Shown: piece by piece, positions 23,711 through 34,490 of the stretch | Numbering within the stretch: position 1 is the first letter of the stretch | Layout of the letters: the number at the start of each line of letters is the position of its first letter | Assembly: GCA_030141605.1 (NCBI GenBank) | Contig: JAQGDQ010000415.1 | Coordinates: forward strand, 45,001-106,232 | DNA length: 61,232 nt | Reading direction: 5' to 3' | Source: Tubiluchus corallicola | Lineage: Eukaryota > Priapulida > Priapulimorpha > Priapulimorphida > Tubiluchidae | The notes under the pieces: generated by a model | Told to the model about the DNA's origin: nothing | Seen by the model: the letters and a program-made list of their open reading frames with translations, nothing else | The model's database searches: none | Program-made: the position numbers and the translations under genes

Positions 23711-24745
23711 GAAGACGATACAGGTTTCGAGGAAGATGTGCATAACAACAGTAGTGAAGAAAATGATGGCTGGACGTTGGTCATAAAAGGCAGGAAAGGT
23801 GGTCAGAAGACCAACCTGGACAAACTGACTGCACATGGTCTTGTAGTAACAGAAGATTTGGAAGTCATCAGCAGCAGCATGACCCACATTGACAAGAATA
23901 AGATCAGTGAAAGTGATTATCATGTTGAGAAAAAGAGCACAAGAAAACGCCATTTCAGTGACAGCTTCTTATTAAGCAGACGACAAGACGCAGGAGAGGG
24001 AAGCGTTTTGGCGATGCCGTGCTTGTCACGCTCACTGTCTGATTCTGAGTTCCTGAGCAGCAGTGATTTAAATCTGGAAGTGATATGTGCTGAAGTGAAA
24101 TTGCGTAGCATACTTAAAAAGCGCTCGGCTCGATGCCTGTCCGAATGCAGCATCGACTCGGGTACTATAGACGACGCCTCAAGTGTTGTCGATTTTGACA
24201 TCGATCGGGAGGTGGATTCGACAAATGAATGCAGTGAAGCCACTTGTAAATGGAAACGAAAAAAAAGTGTCAGTTTTAGTGAAAAGGTTCAACGAGCAAC
24301 TTTCAAATCCACTGCACCGCTAGGTGCAATTAGAACTAAAAAACGAAAGCCGAGGAAAAGGAAAGAAAAACCTTGCAGAAAACCCTCCGATGCAGGCGAT
24401 GTTGATTCACTTGAACGTCAAGTTTCGTCGGAATCAGTTGAAGACGATGATGACAGCACTGAGTTAGTTGTCGAACTAGAAAACAAGCTAAATATCTGCA
24501 GTAATGGCCAAAACGACATTGGTGAAAATGAAGCAGTCGAAATGCTCTTACCAGCGTATTGCATTCCTACTTACGACGTTAATGGTTTAGTGATGAGTGA
24601 CTCTGGCGGAGATTGCGATGATGATGTCACAATCAGCGTGAAGCCAAAAAGCAACACGAAACGAAAAAACAAAAAGAAAAACAAAGGACACAGTTTTAGC
24701 AGTCACGATAATACGGGTAGTGCACCTAAACATAAAAAGAAATAA
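23711..24745 (+). CDS. Terminal exon of a charged protein with an RVxF-type PP1-docking motif (kintoun-tail-like)
   Basis: A TTTTATTTCAG acceptor is followed in phase 0 by 344 codons and TAA. No signal peptide or membrane segment. Near the middle it reads KLRSILKKRS and, about 60 residues later, KKSVSFSEKVQRATFKS, followed by a lysine/arginine run (TKKRKPRKRKEK) and a basic C-terminus ending HKKK. KSVSF fits the PP1-docking RVxF consensus. The ILKK plus VSF-SE plus basic-tail order resembles, from memory, the C-terminal tail of the dynein-assembly factor DNAAF2/kintoun, whose fly homologue binds PP1. No PIH domain is visible upstream, so a different nuclear or cytoplasmic protein is possible. 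The reading frame is long and has no intron; the exon assignment is firm, the identity is not. Confidence 0.72.
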   Translation, partial: EDDTGFEEDVHNNSSEENDGWTLVIKGRKGGQKTNLDKLTAHGLVVTEDLEVISSSMTHIDKNKISESDYHVEKKSTRKRHFSDSFLLSRRQDAGEGSVLAMPCLSRSLSDSEFLSSSDLNLEVICAEVKLRSILKKRSARCLSECSIDSGTIDDASSVVDFDIDREVDSTNECSEATCKWKRKKSVSFSEKVQRATFKSTAPLGAIRTKKRKPRKRKEKPCRKPSDAGDVDSLERQVSSESVEDDDDSTELVVELENKLNICSNGQNDIGENEAVEMLLPAYCIPTYDVNGLVMSDSGGDCDDDVTISVKPKSNTKRKNKKKNKGHSFSSHDNTGSAPKHKKK

Positions 24746-26392
24746 ATATTAGTATCGCTTTGCATTCCACCAAAAATATGGCAATTTTTTCTCCTTTCAT
24801 GCTATTTTTTAAGTGTTTTGTGTTGAACACAAATATTTTTTAATTAATTTTCTTCATGACAATCTGGTTTAACTTTCTAGAGTAAATTTATAAAATTCCC
24901 ATTTACTGTGAGAACTAAAAAAATAAATAAGAGTTAAACCGAACTAACTTTTTTTAGTTTTTATTAGAATGCTGTTTTACCAACATGGATTATATACTGC
25001 ACTATTGATATACGAGTGCTTGAGGAAGTTTGCAAAACATAATTGGTTGTTACTGTTAAAAATGGAATAAATAAAGTAAAATTTGAGAATTGCCTTTTAT
25101 TATTATTTATTTATAATACATCTGTGAACTGGAGTCAAGAGACTTATATGTCCATTAAGAACATCGTAAAACATTTCGACAATGTACAGAAAGTAAAATT
25201 ACTGCTAAAAGTACAAAATACATAGTATATGTTTAGTACAATATAAACACACAAGTAGGTGCAAATAAATTAAAAGTGCCGGTAAAAAGATTAAAACTTG
25301 ATTAGTACGATAAAATTGTATAATTATGATAAAAAAATTTACATCTTACATCATTTATAAAATCACGTATTTTCTGGTAAATATTTTTTAAAAAGTTTCT
25401 TAAATTTATTTATATTACCGGCTTGTTTTATTTTACTGGGTAAATTATTCCACATTACGGCACCATTATACATAACAGAATGTTTCATAACATTTGTTCT
25501 GCACTTAGGAATATGCAATTTGTGGCATTGTCGAGTTTGATATACATACTGCTATTATAACTGAAAAAATGGTGATACATATTAAGCGAAAGATTATTAA
25601 CATATTCGCACCATCAACAGTAAATTTTAGTAAATCTCCAATATTAATTCTCTATTTCACTGCACAACTGACTGAATTATTTGTGTTAATCTCCTTGTTG
25701 TTTCCATAAGTTATTGCAGTACGCAAAACCACATAAATTTCATTGTGTGCATTACGCCATAATGACAATAAATTGCTTACTTACTTGTATCCCTAACCCA
25801 AACCCTAATCGTAGCCCCTAACCTGTTTCATGAACTATTTTCTTGTGTGTGAGGAACTGTAAACTTTAATCATAATTCTGATACGTGCTTTGGAAAACAG
25901 TAATACAGACCATGTAAGGTCTTTAGGCTAGTGATTACGGACTAGCTAGTGGGTATACTGATGTAATTTCACACTGGGAGTAATTTGTTGCTTTGATTCG
26001 CCTGTTATGGAAACTTATTGTTCGACACATTATTTTGCTTTAGAACAAATGTTGCATAAACGCGTACTATTGATGTCTTGTATATACATAACATTCATTA
26101 CCTGTAACCGCCTGGCTTTTGACAAGGGTTGTCTATCAGAAGCAAATATCTGTAGCAATGTTGGTAATAGCTTCTTTTGTCTGGAGTAGTGCGCCTGATG
26201 AAACAGGTGCCTCTGGTCAAACAACATAGGAATGAATATAATGTATATTGATGGCTTGAGTGGATATAAAGCCATTACTTAAAGTTGGGTAGCAATTAGT
26301 CATTTCGTGCGTTCCTCATTCGTTCTGCTGCTTGATTCGGAGCGTTTTTACTGAGTTACAAAAATAATCAAATTTCACTATTATTACGAATT
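24746..26392. other. Intergenic region with a minus-strand LINE fragment
   Basis: AATAAA motifs at about 24740 and 24920 could serve the upstream gene. 25330-25520 on the minus strand reads WNNLPSKIKQAGNINKFKKL, a LINE C-terminus. Nothing else recognised; the CCCTAACCCAAACCC run at 25793 is too short to be telomeric. Confidence 0.5.
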
Positions 26393-27445
26393 ATGGAACC
26401 AAGGTGCGATTTACTAGCAGAAGAGAAAACGAACTCTTACGAAAACGAACAAAACTCTCCTGGAATTCAGGAGATGAGTTTTTATGTGTATCTGGTGGCG
26501 ATACCGATTATCTTTGTTATTGGAAGCGTAGGCAACGTAATAAATCTGCTTGTTCTTTGGAGATATAAGCAGTTTCGTCTTTCAAGTTTCGCTTATCTCA
26601 GATTCTTGGCCATTTCAGACTCCTTTATGGTAAACTTCGCGTTTCAGCGTGGTCTCATCAATGGCGGAGCAGTGAAGTGGACTCTCCATCTGTCCAGGTA
26701 CTACGCACATGCCATCTTTCCCCTCGTGTCCACGTCAAAATTCTCGAGCAATTTTCTAATTACAGCACTGACCATTGACCGCTACTTCGCAGTCTGTCAT
26801 CCCTTTAAAACGCAACTTCTACGAAAAAGCAAGAACGTCGCTGCCGCCATCTTTGCTTCTTATTTCCTTGCTTTTCTTATCGAACTTCCTGACTTTTTCG
26901 TGCGTCGCGTGACTGTTCACACTTGCAACAATACCTCACCGGAATCAGTGTACTCCTGGGACTGGAACACAGCTGTAACAGAACATATTTTATACGCTCT
27001 CTGGATAGGTGTTAGGGCGTTCCTAGGAAAATTAGTTCCTCTCTTGACGGTGATGATTTTAAATCCCATGATTTTAAGGCACCTCAAATTAGTGGCGCGC
27101 AGACGACGCGACAGAATAAATCCAAACAATGTCAGATCGATCGAGAAGGAAGCAGACGACAGAAGACTGGTGATATTATTGAGTTTGGTGTCGTTGGTGT
27201 TTGTAATTTGCACACTGCCTGAGCTTGTATTTGGTGTTGTGTACAGAATGGCGCATGACACATTGTCCACAGGTGACTATGCATCCATTTACGCCATTGC
27301 TAGGCACACAACCAATCTTCTGGACATAACAAATTACGCTGTAAACTTTTACGTATACAGTGCGGGCTCCAATGATTTTCGTAGAGCTTTGAAAAAGATT
27401 TTCTGCGTTCAAAATCAAACTAGTTCTTTCGCGACTACATCATAA
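26393..27445 (+). CDS. Rhodopsin-class GPCR, peptide-receptor-like (GPR139/FMRFamide-receptor-like), intronless
   Basis: 350 codons in one exon. Seven membrane segments: about residues 32-56, 66-86, 105-128, 148-170, 205-228, 258-284 and 300-324. Landmarks seen: N48 in GSVGNV (helix 1), LAISD with D76 (helix 2), DRY 129-131, P216 (helix 5), CTLP 273-276 in place of CWxP (helix 6), and NFYVY 318-322 in place of NPxxY (helix 7). A basic helix 8 (FRRALKKIF) follows. The start is the first ATG in an open frame, giving a 30-residue extracellular tail. The ITALTIDRYFAVCHPFK segment and the NxAVNF-Y helix 7 resemble GPR139/142 and invertebrate FMRFamide-type receptors. It is a plasma-membrane G-protein-coupled receptor; the ligand cannot be told. 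There is no cysteine at the usual top of helix 3 (residue 105 is Ala), although C178 is present in loop 2. Confidence 0.9.
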   Translation: MEPRCDLLAEEKTNSYENEQNSPGIQEMSFYVYLVAIPIIFVIGSVGNVINLLVLWRYKQFRLSSFAYLRFLAISDSFMVNFAFQRGLINGGAVKWTLHLSRYYAHAIFPLVSTSKFSSNFLITALTIDRYFAVCHPFKTQLLRKSKNVAAAIFASYFLAFLIELPDFFVRRVTVHTCNNTSPESVYSWDWNTAVTEHILYALWIGVRAFLGKLVPLLTVMILNPMILRHLKLVARRRRDRINPNNVRSIEKEADDRRLVILLSLVSLVFVICTLPELVFGVVYRMAHDTLSTGDYASIYAIARHTTNLLDITNYAVNFYVYSAGSNDFRRALKKIFCVQNQTSSFATTS

Positions 27446-27483
27446 CATAGAAACGCAGATAGAGAGCAGAGCTGGCCCACATT

Positions 27484-27750
27484 TAGACATCGTTTAACTT
27501 AAGCAAATTTATATCATTTCTTCATTGCTGGTATCTCACCATATTTTTATGCATTTTCTGATAAAGTACTGTTCTAAAAAGTAAGCTGTGGAGAGCAGAA
27601 TAATTGATACAAGGACGAAAACGATGATAACACCGCTGTGGAAACAGACCTCTTTATAGAGTTGCTTATCGAGTATTCCATTCCATAACCCACGTGATCT
27701 TGGGAGTAAAGTGTGATAAGCATTTTTTGAACTGAATTATTGGCTTATGT
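27484..27750 (+). repeat. Repeat R4, uninterrupted copy
   Basis: Contains ACATCGTTTAACTTAAGC, AAGTACTGTTCTAAAAAG, GTGGAAACAGACCTC and GTGTGATAAGCATTTTTT in order. The same blocks recur at 28383-29510 with two insertions. It lies just 3' of the GPCR gene. Confidence 0.8.
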
Positions 27751-27792
27751 TAAACACTGAATAAATATGAATAATACATACATAAATTATAG

Positions 27793-28186
27793 AATAAGCC
27801 TTTCCACAGTTTCGTTGTGCGCACGCGCAGTTGCTGCAGGTCAAAGGTTAAGTGTACCACAGCAGCGCGTCTTAACGACAACCGTCACGTAACATGTGTG
27901 TAAAACTAAGCCTTCTACAGCATCAGTTCAATAACTTCAAGTGTTTTACATGGACTTTACTTAACTATACATTAGCCTGTGAGTAGAGTGACTTACTAGC
28001 AGGATCTTGCTTGGAAACAAGAAAAAATGAACTAGGTAAGGTTCTAGCTAGCTGTTAAAACTGTTAATATAACAATAGCTTGGCTGCGAGGCGTTGTCAA
28101 GTGTACACAAATGCGTTGTCTGGTACACTTAACCTGTGACCTTTTGACGATCATCATCAATCGCTGGAACTGTGAAAAGGCTTACT
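27793..28186 (+). mobile_element. MITE family R3 (AATAAGCC ends), full copy
   Basis: 394 bp with related inverted ends. The left end begins AATAAGCC, CACAGTTTCG; the inverted right end begins AGTAAGCCTTTTCACAGTTC. Both then share GGTTAAGTGTACCA. Similar copies at 34491, 45661 (interrupted) and 48357 (inverted), partial at 56975 and 6415. I could not settle a target duplication. No coding capacity. Confidence 0.75.
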
Positions 28187-28393
28187 ATACTTAGTTAATC
28201 AAAACCCTTGTAAGCAATGGACATTAGGTATAACGACAACTCTTGAAAACTTGCAACGTCAGTTTTTATACAGATTTGTCTAATACCTACGTACATATTG
28301 TTAGAATCTACTTTTTCAGCTTATTTGTGTACACATACTATGCTAACATTCTCATATTAGTTACATTATGACTCACTTCCGGACATCGTTTAA

Positions 28394-28849
28394 CCCTTTC
28401 AGTCCAAAATCATTTTTAATAAGAAAAAATTTTTTGGCTTGGTACTTTTGTTCAGTATGTCCATCTTGTTTACACATAATAATTATTTTTTCTACCTGTG
28501 CCGGCGTGCTTAATATAGCCTGTACCCCACGGGATACATTGGGATTCAATGGAAGCATAAAGTGTGCTTCATTTTGCAACTGCTGATAATTTTTTGAAGT
28601 ATTTAAAACATTTAGTATGCATGCTATGCTGATCTGTATAATGTCGTCTCTAAAGTACTGTACCTTGCACAGTTTTTTATGCTATGTAGATTTTTTGTTT
28701 GCCATTTTATCACTATTTTTAGTCTATAGTTATTGGCTTAAATCAAAATAACTATTAACAGATCAAATAACTGTCAGTTTTAAATTTTTATTAATTTTAA
28801 GGGCAGAAAATATTCTCGTATCCCACGGGATACAACGGGCATGAAAGGG
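28394..28849. mobile_element. piggyBac-type MITE
   Basis: 456 bp with inverted ends CCCTTTCAGTCC and CCCTTTCATGCC, flanked by TTAA at 28390-28393 and 28850-28853. The paralogous copy has one uninterrupted TTAA at 27494-27497, which is the empty site. The interior carries inverted CCCACGGGATACA blocks at both ends. TTAA duplication with a CCCTTT end is piggyBac-like. Confidence 0.88.
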
Positions 28850-29006
28850 TTAACTTAAGCAAATTCATGTAACTGCTGTGTTGTTGGTTTCTCACCATAT
28901 TTAAAAAAAATAATATTAATTTTTTGATAAAGTACTGTTCTGAAAAGTAAGTTTTGGAGAGCAGAGAGTTACAAGAACGAAAACGACAACAAGATCACTG
29001 CGAAAC

Positions 29007-29378
29007 TGTTGTGGAGATCGCTGGCATCTATTAGAATTACATAAAACATTGTAGAATGTTCCGTTTGAATGATCATCTTACCGTCTGGAATGTTTTGGAA
29101 CATTAGTTCTGGAAGTTTCTTCAGCGCGCTATATAAGGCAAAGCAGGCCGCTGAGACGGGAGCACGCTGATTCACACGGACGCCACTTACACATTCTCTT
29201 GTATACTTACATTTTCAGATACACTCAAACGTTTTCCAGATTTTCACATTTACAGTAATCATTTCGTGTTCCTTCATACTTTTGTGTCGTAGAATTCTCG
29301 CTAAATAAACTAGTTTAATTTGACGGCGTGTTTTCTGGTTTTTCTCTACGAGCCTTCCGAGAGAAACAAAACACAACA
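29007..29378 (+). mobile_element. Solo LTR (372 bp) with heat-shock-type promoter
   Basis: Begins TGTTGTG and ends CACAACA, flanked by GAAAC at 29002-29006 and 29379-29383. The paralogous repeat has a single GAAAC at 27641-27645, the empty site. TATATAA lies at 29130-29136 and AATAAA at 29304-29309, so the plus strand is the likely LTR sense. No internal retrotransposon sequence remains. Confidence 0.88.
29054..29136 (+). promoter_or_regulatory. Heat-shock elements and TATA box inside the solo LTR
   Basis: TTC-TG-GAA-GT-TTC at 29107-29119 is a perfect three-unit heat-shock element, ending 11 bp before TATATAA (29130). A second two-unit site GAA-TG-TTC lies at 29054-29061. Isolated GAA units occur at 29088-29100. 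The spacing matches HSF-driven promoters. Confidence 0.65.
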
Positions 29379-29819
29379 GAAACAGACCTCTTTATAGAGT
29401 TGCTTATCGAGTGTTCCATTCTATAGCCGACGTTATCTTTTCTTGCATCCAATAATATTTTTAACGTCAATAACGTGTGATAAGCATTTTTTAGACTGAA
29501 TAATTGTCTTATTAATATTATCTTGAGATACTTTCCTTGCATATTATGGTGGTAAAATTTTTCTTTGATAAAAGAAATGACATTTTTATGTTCATTTGAT
29601 GAAATTATAATGCGATTTTTTCCCATTGTGAAGAAAATAGAAAGTTATTCTTATGTGTTTGAATTGTGTACAATGAAAGAATGAAATGTTAATGAAACAC
29701 GTGGGATTATTTGGCAGGAAAAAGTTCGTGCCGCACGGAAAAAAACTTGAAAACTTTAACTTGAAATTTAAAAAAAGGTTAAAATTTTTTAACTCCGCGT
29801 ATTCGCACATTTAAAGGAA

Positions 29820-30340
29820 AACCTGTTCTAACCTTAAACTATAGTTTAAGTGCCTCAAAGCAGTCTAATCTGTAAAAGGGTTGAACTAGAAAATACATTG
29901 CATTTTTAACACTAACTTACTTAAAAAAATTATTACCCCAGACATGTTCACGCGGCTAGTTCTTCGCTGTTACAGGCATTTCGCCATTCGCTAGTTAGTC
30001 GGGTACTAGCGCCTGCATTTCGGAAACGCGTTGCGTACCTCACAGTTCATAGATGTCCAATTGTGACGTCGTGCACACGTTCGAGAATTTCTTGCAATGT
30101 AAACTTGAAATTTAAATTATTAAAGTTAAAATTTGCCGAATTTTCTGTGTATCGAGCTGAATATATTACAGCAGTACTGTACTTCAATTTTCGCTTTCTG
30201 AAACATGCGCAGTACGTACATTCCACAAGTACTTGTGGAATGTCTGTGCCGTTAAAAATTTTGTTCATTTATGACGTCACTGTAGGCAATTAATTAAGTT
30301 TTTAACCTATTATTCAATTATCAAATACACACATATATAT
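29820..30340 (+). repeat. Interspersed repeat family R1, copy B
   Basis: Shares CTAGTTCTTCGCTGTTACAG, the CATTTCGCCATTCGCTAGTT block, AGCGCCTGCATTTCGGAAAC and downstream GTACTTCAATTTTCGCTTTC with the copies at 1, 55285 and 57430. Confidence 0.7.
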
Positions 30341-30529
30341 ATAGCTGTCAAAATATGTACTTTTTTCCGTATTTCGAAGTTTGGTGAAATATGAAAATTT
30401 ATCCTGTTTGCCTTTCACTTTTTTACTTTTCTCCCTTTCATATTACATCTTCATATCCTTTCACTTTTTCATACTCCTTCTCCTCCCTTTTAACCACCTT
30501 TTATTCTTGCACCTACGTTTTTCTTACTG

Positions 30530-30740
30530 TTTGACAAGTTATAAGGCCTGTTTGGGGCAGACCTTATAATTTATTAATTAACTTTTTTATTTACATGCCT
30601 GTTTTCTTTAAATTTGGTTTTTTGTATTTTCTCCATATTTATGTATTATTTGGTCATACCAAATGGCATAAACTGAACTGAACTGAACTAAACTAAACCA
30701 AACTAAACTAAAAACTGAACTAAACTAAACTACTACCATA
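30530..30740 (+). mobile_element. Retroelement 3' end with AAACTGAACT pentamer tail
   Basis: A short hairpin around ATAAGGCCTG...CAGACCTTAT is followed by AT-rich sequence, CCAAATGGCATAAACTG and a run of AACTG/AACTA pentamers. The same 3' terminus and pentamer tail appear inverted at 45938-46272. Confidence 0.6.
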
Positions 30741-31639
30741 TGCAAATCATGCTCCTACTGCAAATGCTGACAACAGAAAATTTTTCAAAAAACGGCTATG
30801 TCATGTTGATTTTGGCAGACACTTCTAAGCAGCTATTCTAGTTCTTTGTGTTTTCATCGTAACCTTCTACAAATATTATTATCATCACTTTGTTTTAATT
30901 TGCACTGTTTTGTAGTATTCCTTTATTATTTTATTTCACTTTTTAACTGCCTTGACACTCGTGTATTGTACTTTGAAGATTACAAAATAAAAAAATGAAA
31001 TAGTTTAAAAAATCTAATAATTTCATTTTTAATGATATTCTTATTTTAATAATGCTGCTAAATAAGGAAAAACGTAAATTTATTGTTATTACCTATTACA
31101 TTCTAGTAACAGCAAAACCAAACCAAAGTTCCAAGATACAAGCCTTAAGAAATCTGTAGTAGGGTACTGCGGCTTGAATTTCAAATTTGATGTTGTTTGA
31201 TAACAAGTTTTCCGAGCTTCTGTTTACTAATGACTTGAATCACTGTTAACATTCCGATCTCCTAAATGTTGAATTTGCCCATAGATGGCGCCACGTTCTT
31301 TGTTGTCTGGAACTGTCTTGGCGACATTGGCTACTTTTCTTATGTTTGGGTAAGATGTTAAACTTACTGTAAAAGTTGGGAACACCTTAGGAACTTTTAG
31401 CACGAATATTGAGGCCCGCAGGGCGACTGTCTTAGTCCAATACTTTTCACGCTATACCTAGCAAATGCACTTAAGATCCAAATGATGATCATGATTACGA
31501 TACCAATCTGTGATAACCTTCCTCAACATACTCTAGATCACTTCTATCCTGCTTTGGAATATTATGAACCATTCCTTATTGATTCATATATATTATTGCA
31601 AGAGATGGTAATCAGTCTTGGAAAAAGTGCAAGTACATG

Positions 31640-32236
31640 GGCACTTTTCTAAGCACCGAAGATGACATAAAAAGCAAAAAGTAATGCATGCTTTTCTTCA
31701 GCACAAGAATGTATTAACTACCAAGAAATTAAGTCTTAACGTAAGACTTCAATTATTTAATGCATACGTTAACAGCATATTTATGTACAACAGTGAAACT
31801 TGGGGGCTTAACGATTACTCAAGAAAAGCAGATTGACACATTTCATAGACGTCTTTTTAAGAAAGTTTTAAAGATACACAGCCAAAAATAAAGATTTATA
31901 CACTAGAACAAAAGAAATTTCTTGGAATTTAAAAATCAAGATACGAAGATTAAGATGGCTAGGACGTCTTCTAAGATTACCAAATGAAGCACCAGTAAGA
32001 ATCGTCTTATAGGAAGCCTTAAAACCTTTCAAAAATTCACATGGCAAATCAAAAACTACTTGGATAGCTAAGATAAATGAAGATGTTCAAGAACTTCAAC
32101 CAAATCTATCTTTAGGAGTAGAAGAACTTACACTGTTAGCTGCAGATAGAAGTTCGTGAAATACTCTGATAAATGTTGATACCTCAATGCCTACAACAGG
32201 TGGAATGAGATTTTGAAGAAGAAGAAGAAGAAGAAG
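31640..32236 (+). mobile_element. LINE C-terminal fragment with (GAA)n tail
   Basis: Broken plus frames read KYMGTFLSTEDDIKSKK, FHRRLFKKVLKI, KIRRLRWLGRLLRLPNEAPV and GKSKTTWIAKINEDVQEL, as in RTE-like LINE C-termini, ending in (GAA)n at 32213-32236. Confidence 0.75.
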
Positions 32237-34490
32237 GGTTGCATAGATATTATAGCCAATTCACTATGTTTATATTGAATCCCTTTGTGTCCTTATTCAT
32301 GGACGTTGTAGGTCCTTTACCTTTCTTACATACGCTTCTTGGTTATTGTGTACACTTTTGATAAGTATGGTGTTCATTTTCATATTTTATTGTCCGGCAA
32401 ACTTCTGTTATTACTAGATTAATTCTAAACGTTTATAAGCCGACGTTTTCCTAACTGTAATGCATCAGTTTAGTCTTCACAGAATCGTAGTTTTGTGCAG
32501 ATGACACCCTTTTGTTAGGTCTCTGCAATGTAAAATACTAAAGTAACTTACTAATTTATCTCATATCAACGTGTAAATGCTGTAAAATCGAGTAAATATT
32601 ATTGTGATTCAAATTTCAATCAAGTTTTCCTTCTTTTTATATAGACAAGTATACATTCTAGCAAATGTTTCAGCATATTCACAAAAACATCAGTTGATTA
32701 CATTACGAAGAACTTGATTCAGTGACAATTTAATGCATTTTAGTCCTTCATACGAGTTCACGTGCTTCTGAATTTTCCACTTTTATTCTAAACAATAACA
32801 ATTCAAATAAGCTGATTTTTTAAAGTGGACAGTGGGTTTGATTTTCAGTTTCTAAACCAGATAATGACGATGTTGTGCTTCAACAGAATTTGTCACAAAA
32901 ATTCAAATACAACGAACGATAAAATTTACACTCTAAATTTATAGCTCTTTGAATTAAAGCAGGTATACATGAACAATTTTTTTCTTAAACTTTGAAATTG
33001 TAATGGTAAACATGCAGAATTTACAAAATGAAACAAATGAGCTAAAATAAAACCTAAAATGTATGTAATAAATAGTGCCTACATAATGCTAATTGTCCAC
33101 TTTGTATGTACAGGCCTAAGGTATAGATAACTGAATAAACATAGTATGTAATATCTATATCAAAATGCACTATTAAGATAAAAAACGGCTTGAATAACAA
33201 TAAACTTGTATAACACTCGACATAGCAACATTTAAAAAACTATTGAAGGTGGATTACAGAATCAATTCTATCCCCAACCATGTTGAAAAATCGGAAGTTA
33301 TTCATGCAAATCTGTAATCACATTGTATCAAAACTGCTGTAGCAACCGGCTGTTGCATCGTTCCAGGAAGCAACTCGCTGGAACTACTTTTGCGACAGTT
33401 TATCGGTAACCGTGGCCACTTTTGCAACCACAACACAGCTAGGTGGCAAGACTCGAAGTTAGTTTGCCCTTTTTTATATCTAAAATATGCCATTTTGCCT
33501 CTAGGAGAAGTTGGCAGGTCAATAGAAGTTTCATTTATAATATTTGCTATCCAAAGCTTTTAAACAGCTTAAACAACTTTTGTAGCATTTTGTAAGTTTG
33601 GATTTTTGCATAAATTATAGTCTTCAAACAAGGCTGACGACTTATACAGTAAAAGGGTAATAATGATATGATCACATGTCCAGAAACAGAAATTTACATA
33701 ATTAATTTGTATTACAGTAACAGGAAGTATCCGTTGATGCACTTCTTGAATTGATTGGGGTTGTTACAACACTGCTTGTTTGATTGACTGACTGACTGAC
33801 TGCTTGAATGACTACTGAATGACCGACCAATTGAGTGACTGACCGACCGACCGAATGACCAACTGACTGACTGACTGATAGACGGAAGGACGGATGGACC
33901 AACCGACCAATTAACTGACTGACTGACTGATTGACTCCACCTCAACAGCAACAACAACCTACTGACTGGTACATCGACCAATGTTCTAACTGGCGGTCTG
34001 AACTCTTGAGTCAGCAGTTAGCAAGGTGATTCCAAGCTTCGTCTCTTACGCAGGTTACAAATGTGGTTGATGCTGTTGACAAAATAAAAAACCGTCAACT
34101 TGCAGAAGAGGTTCCACTGTCATAAAATTTGGGAGGTCATGAAAACAAGCTCTGCATTTTGGATAAAAACAGCGAGTGTTACGTTTAACAAAACTCACTA
34201 ATGGTTAAAACTTTAAAATGGCTAACCCTTACGCTACGGCTAGTATGAACATTGTGATCAGTCTTTAATTATTTCTTATTTTTTTCCTCTTTTGCATGTT
34301 ATAGAATTGTCATAAGCGAAAAGAAAAGTCCAAACATTCCAATTCACATTTTTGTGCCACCGTGAATGGAAGTACACTTTGTAAGTATTAAGCTTTGGAC
34401 TCATGTCGTTGTTACTGCACTGCGATTGCTACCAAAGATTTTTCCTTGGAGCATACAAATTCTTAACAGCAAAAATACCAGAGTAGGTAC
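32237..34490. other. AT-rich intergenic DNA; (GACT)-type microsatellite at 33785-33935
   Basis: No gene recognised. 33785-33935 is an imperfect tract of GACT, GACC and GACG tetramers; its translated Ser/Gln/Val repeats are not coding. Confidence 0.5.

Larger units (their letters stand above)
28383..29510 (+). repeat. Repeat R4, copy interrupted by two insertions
   Basis: Same block order as 27484-27750, broken by a TTAA MITE (28394-28849) and a solo LTR (29007-29378). Beyond the second insertion the repeat resumes at CAGACCTCTTTATAGAG. Confidence 0.8.

Noticed and set aside
25786-25822. CCCTAA-like telomeric repeat
   Set aside because: Only about two degenerate units.
33712-33981. Ser/Gln/Val-rich frames
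   Set aside because: Translated GACT tetranucleotide repeat.
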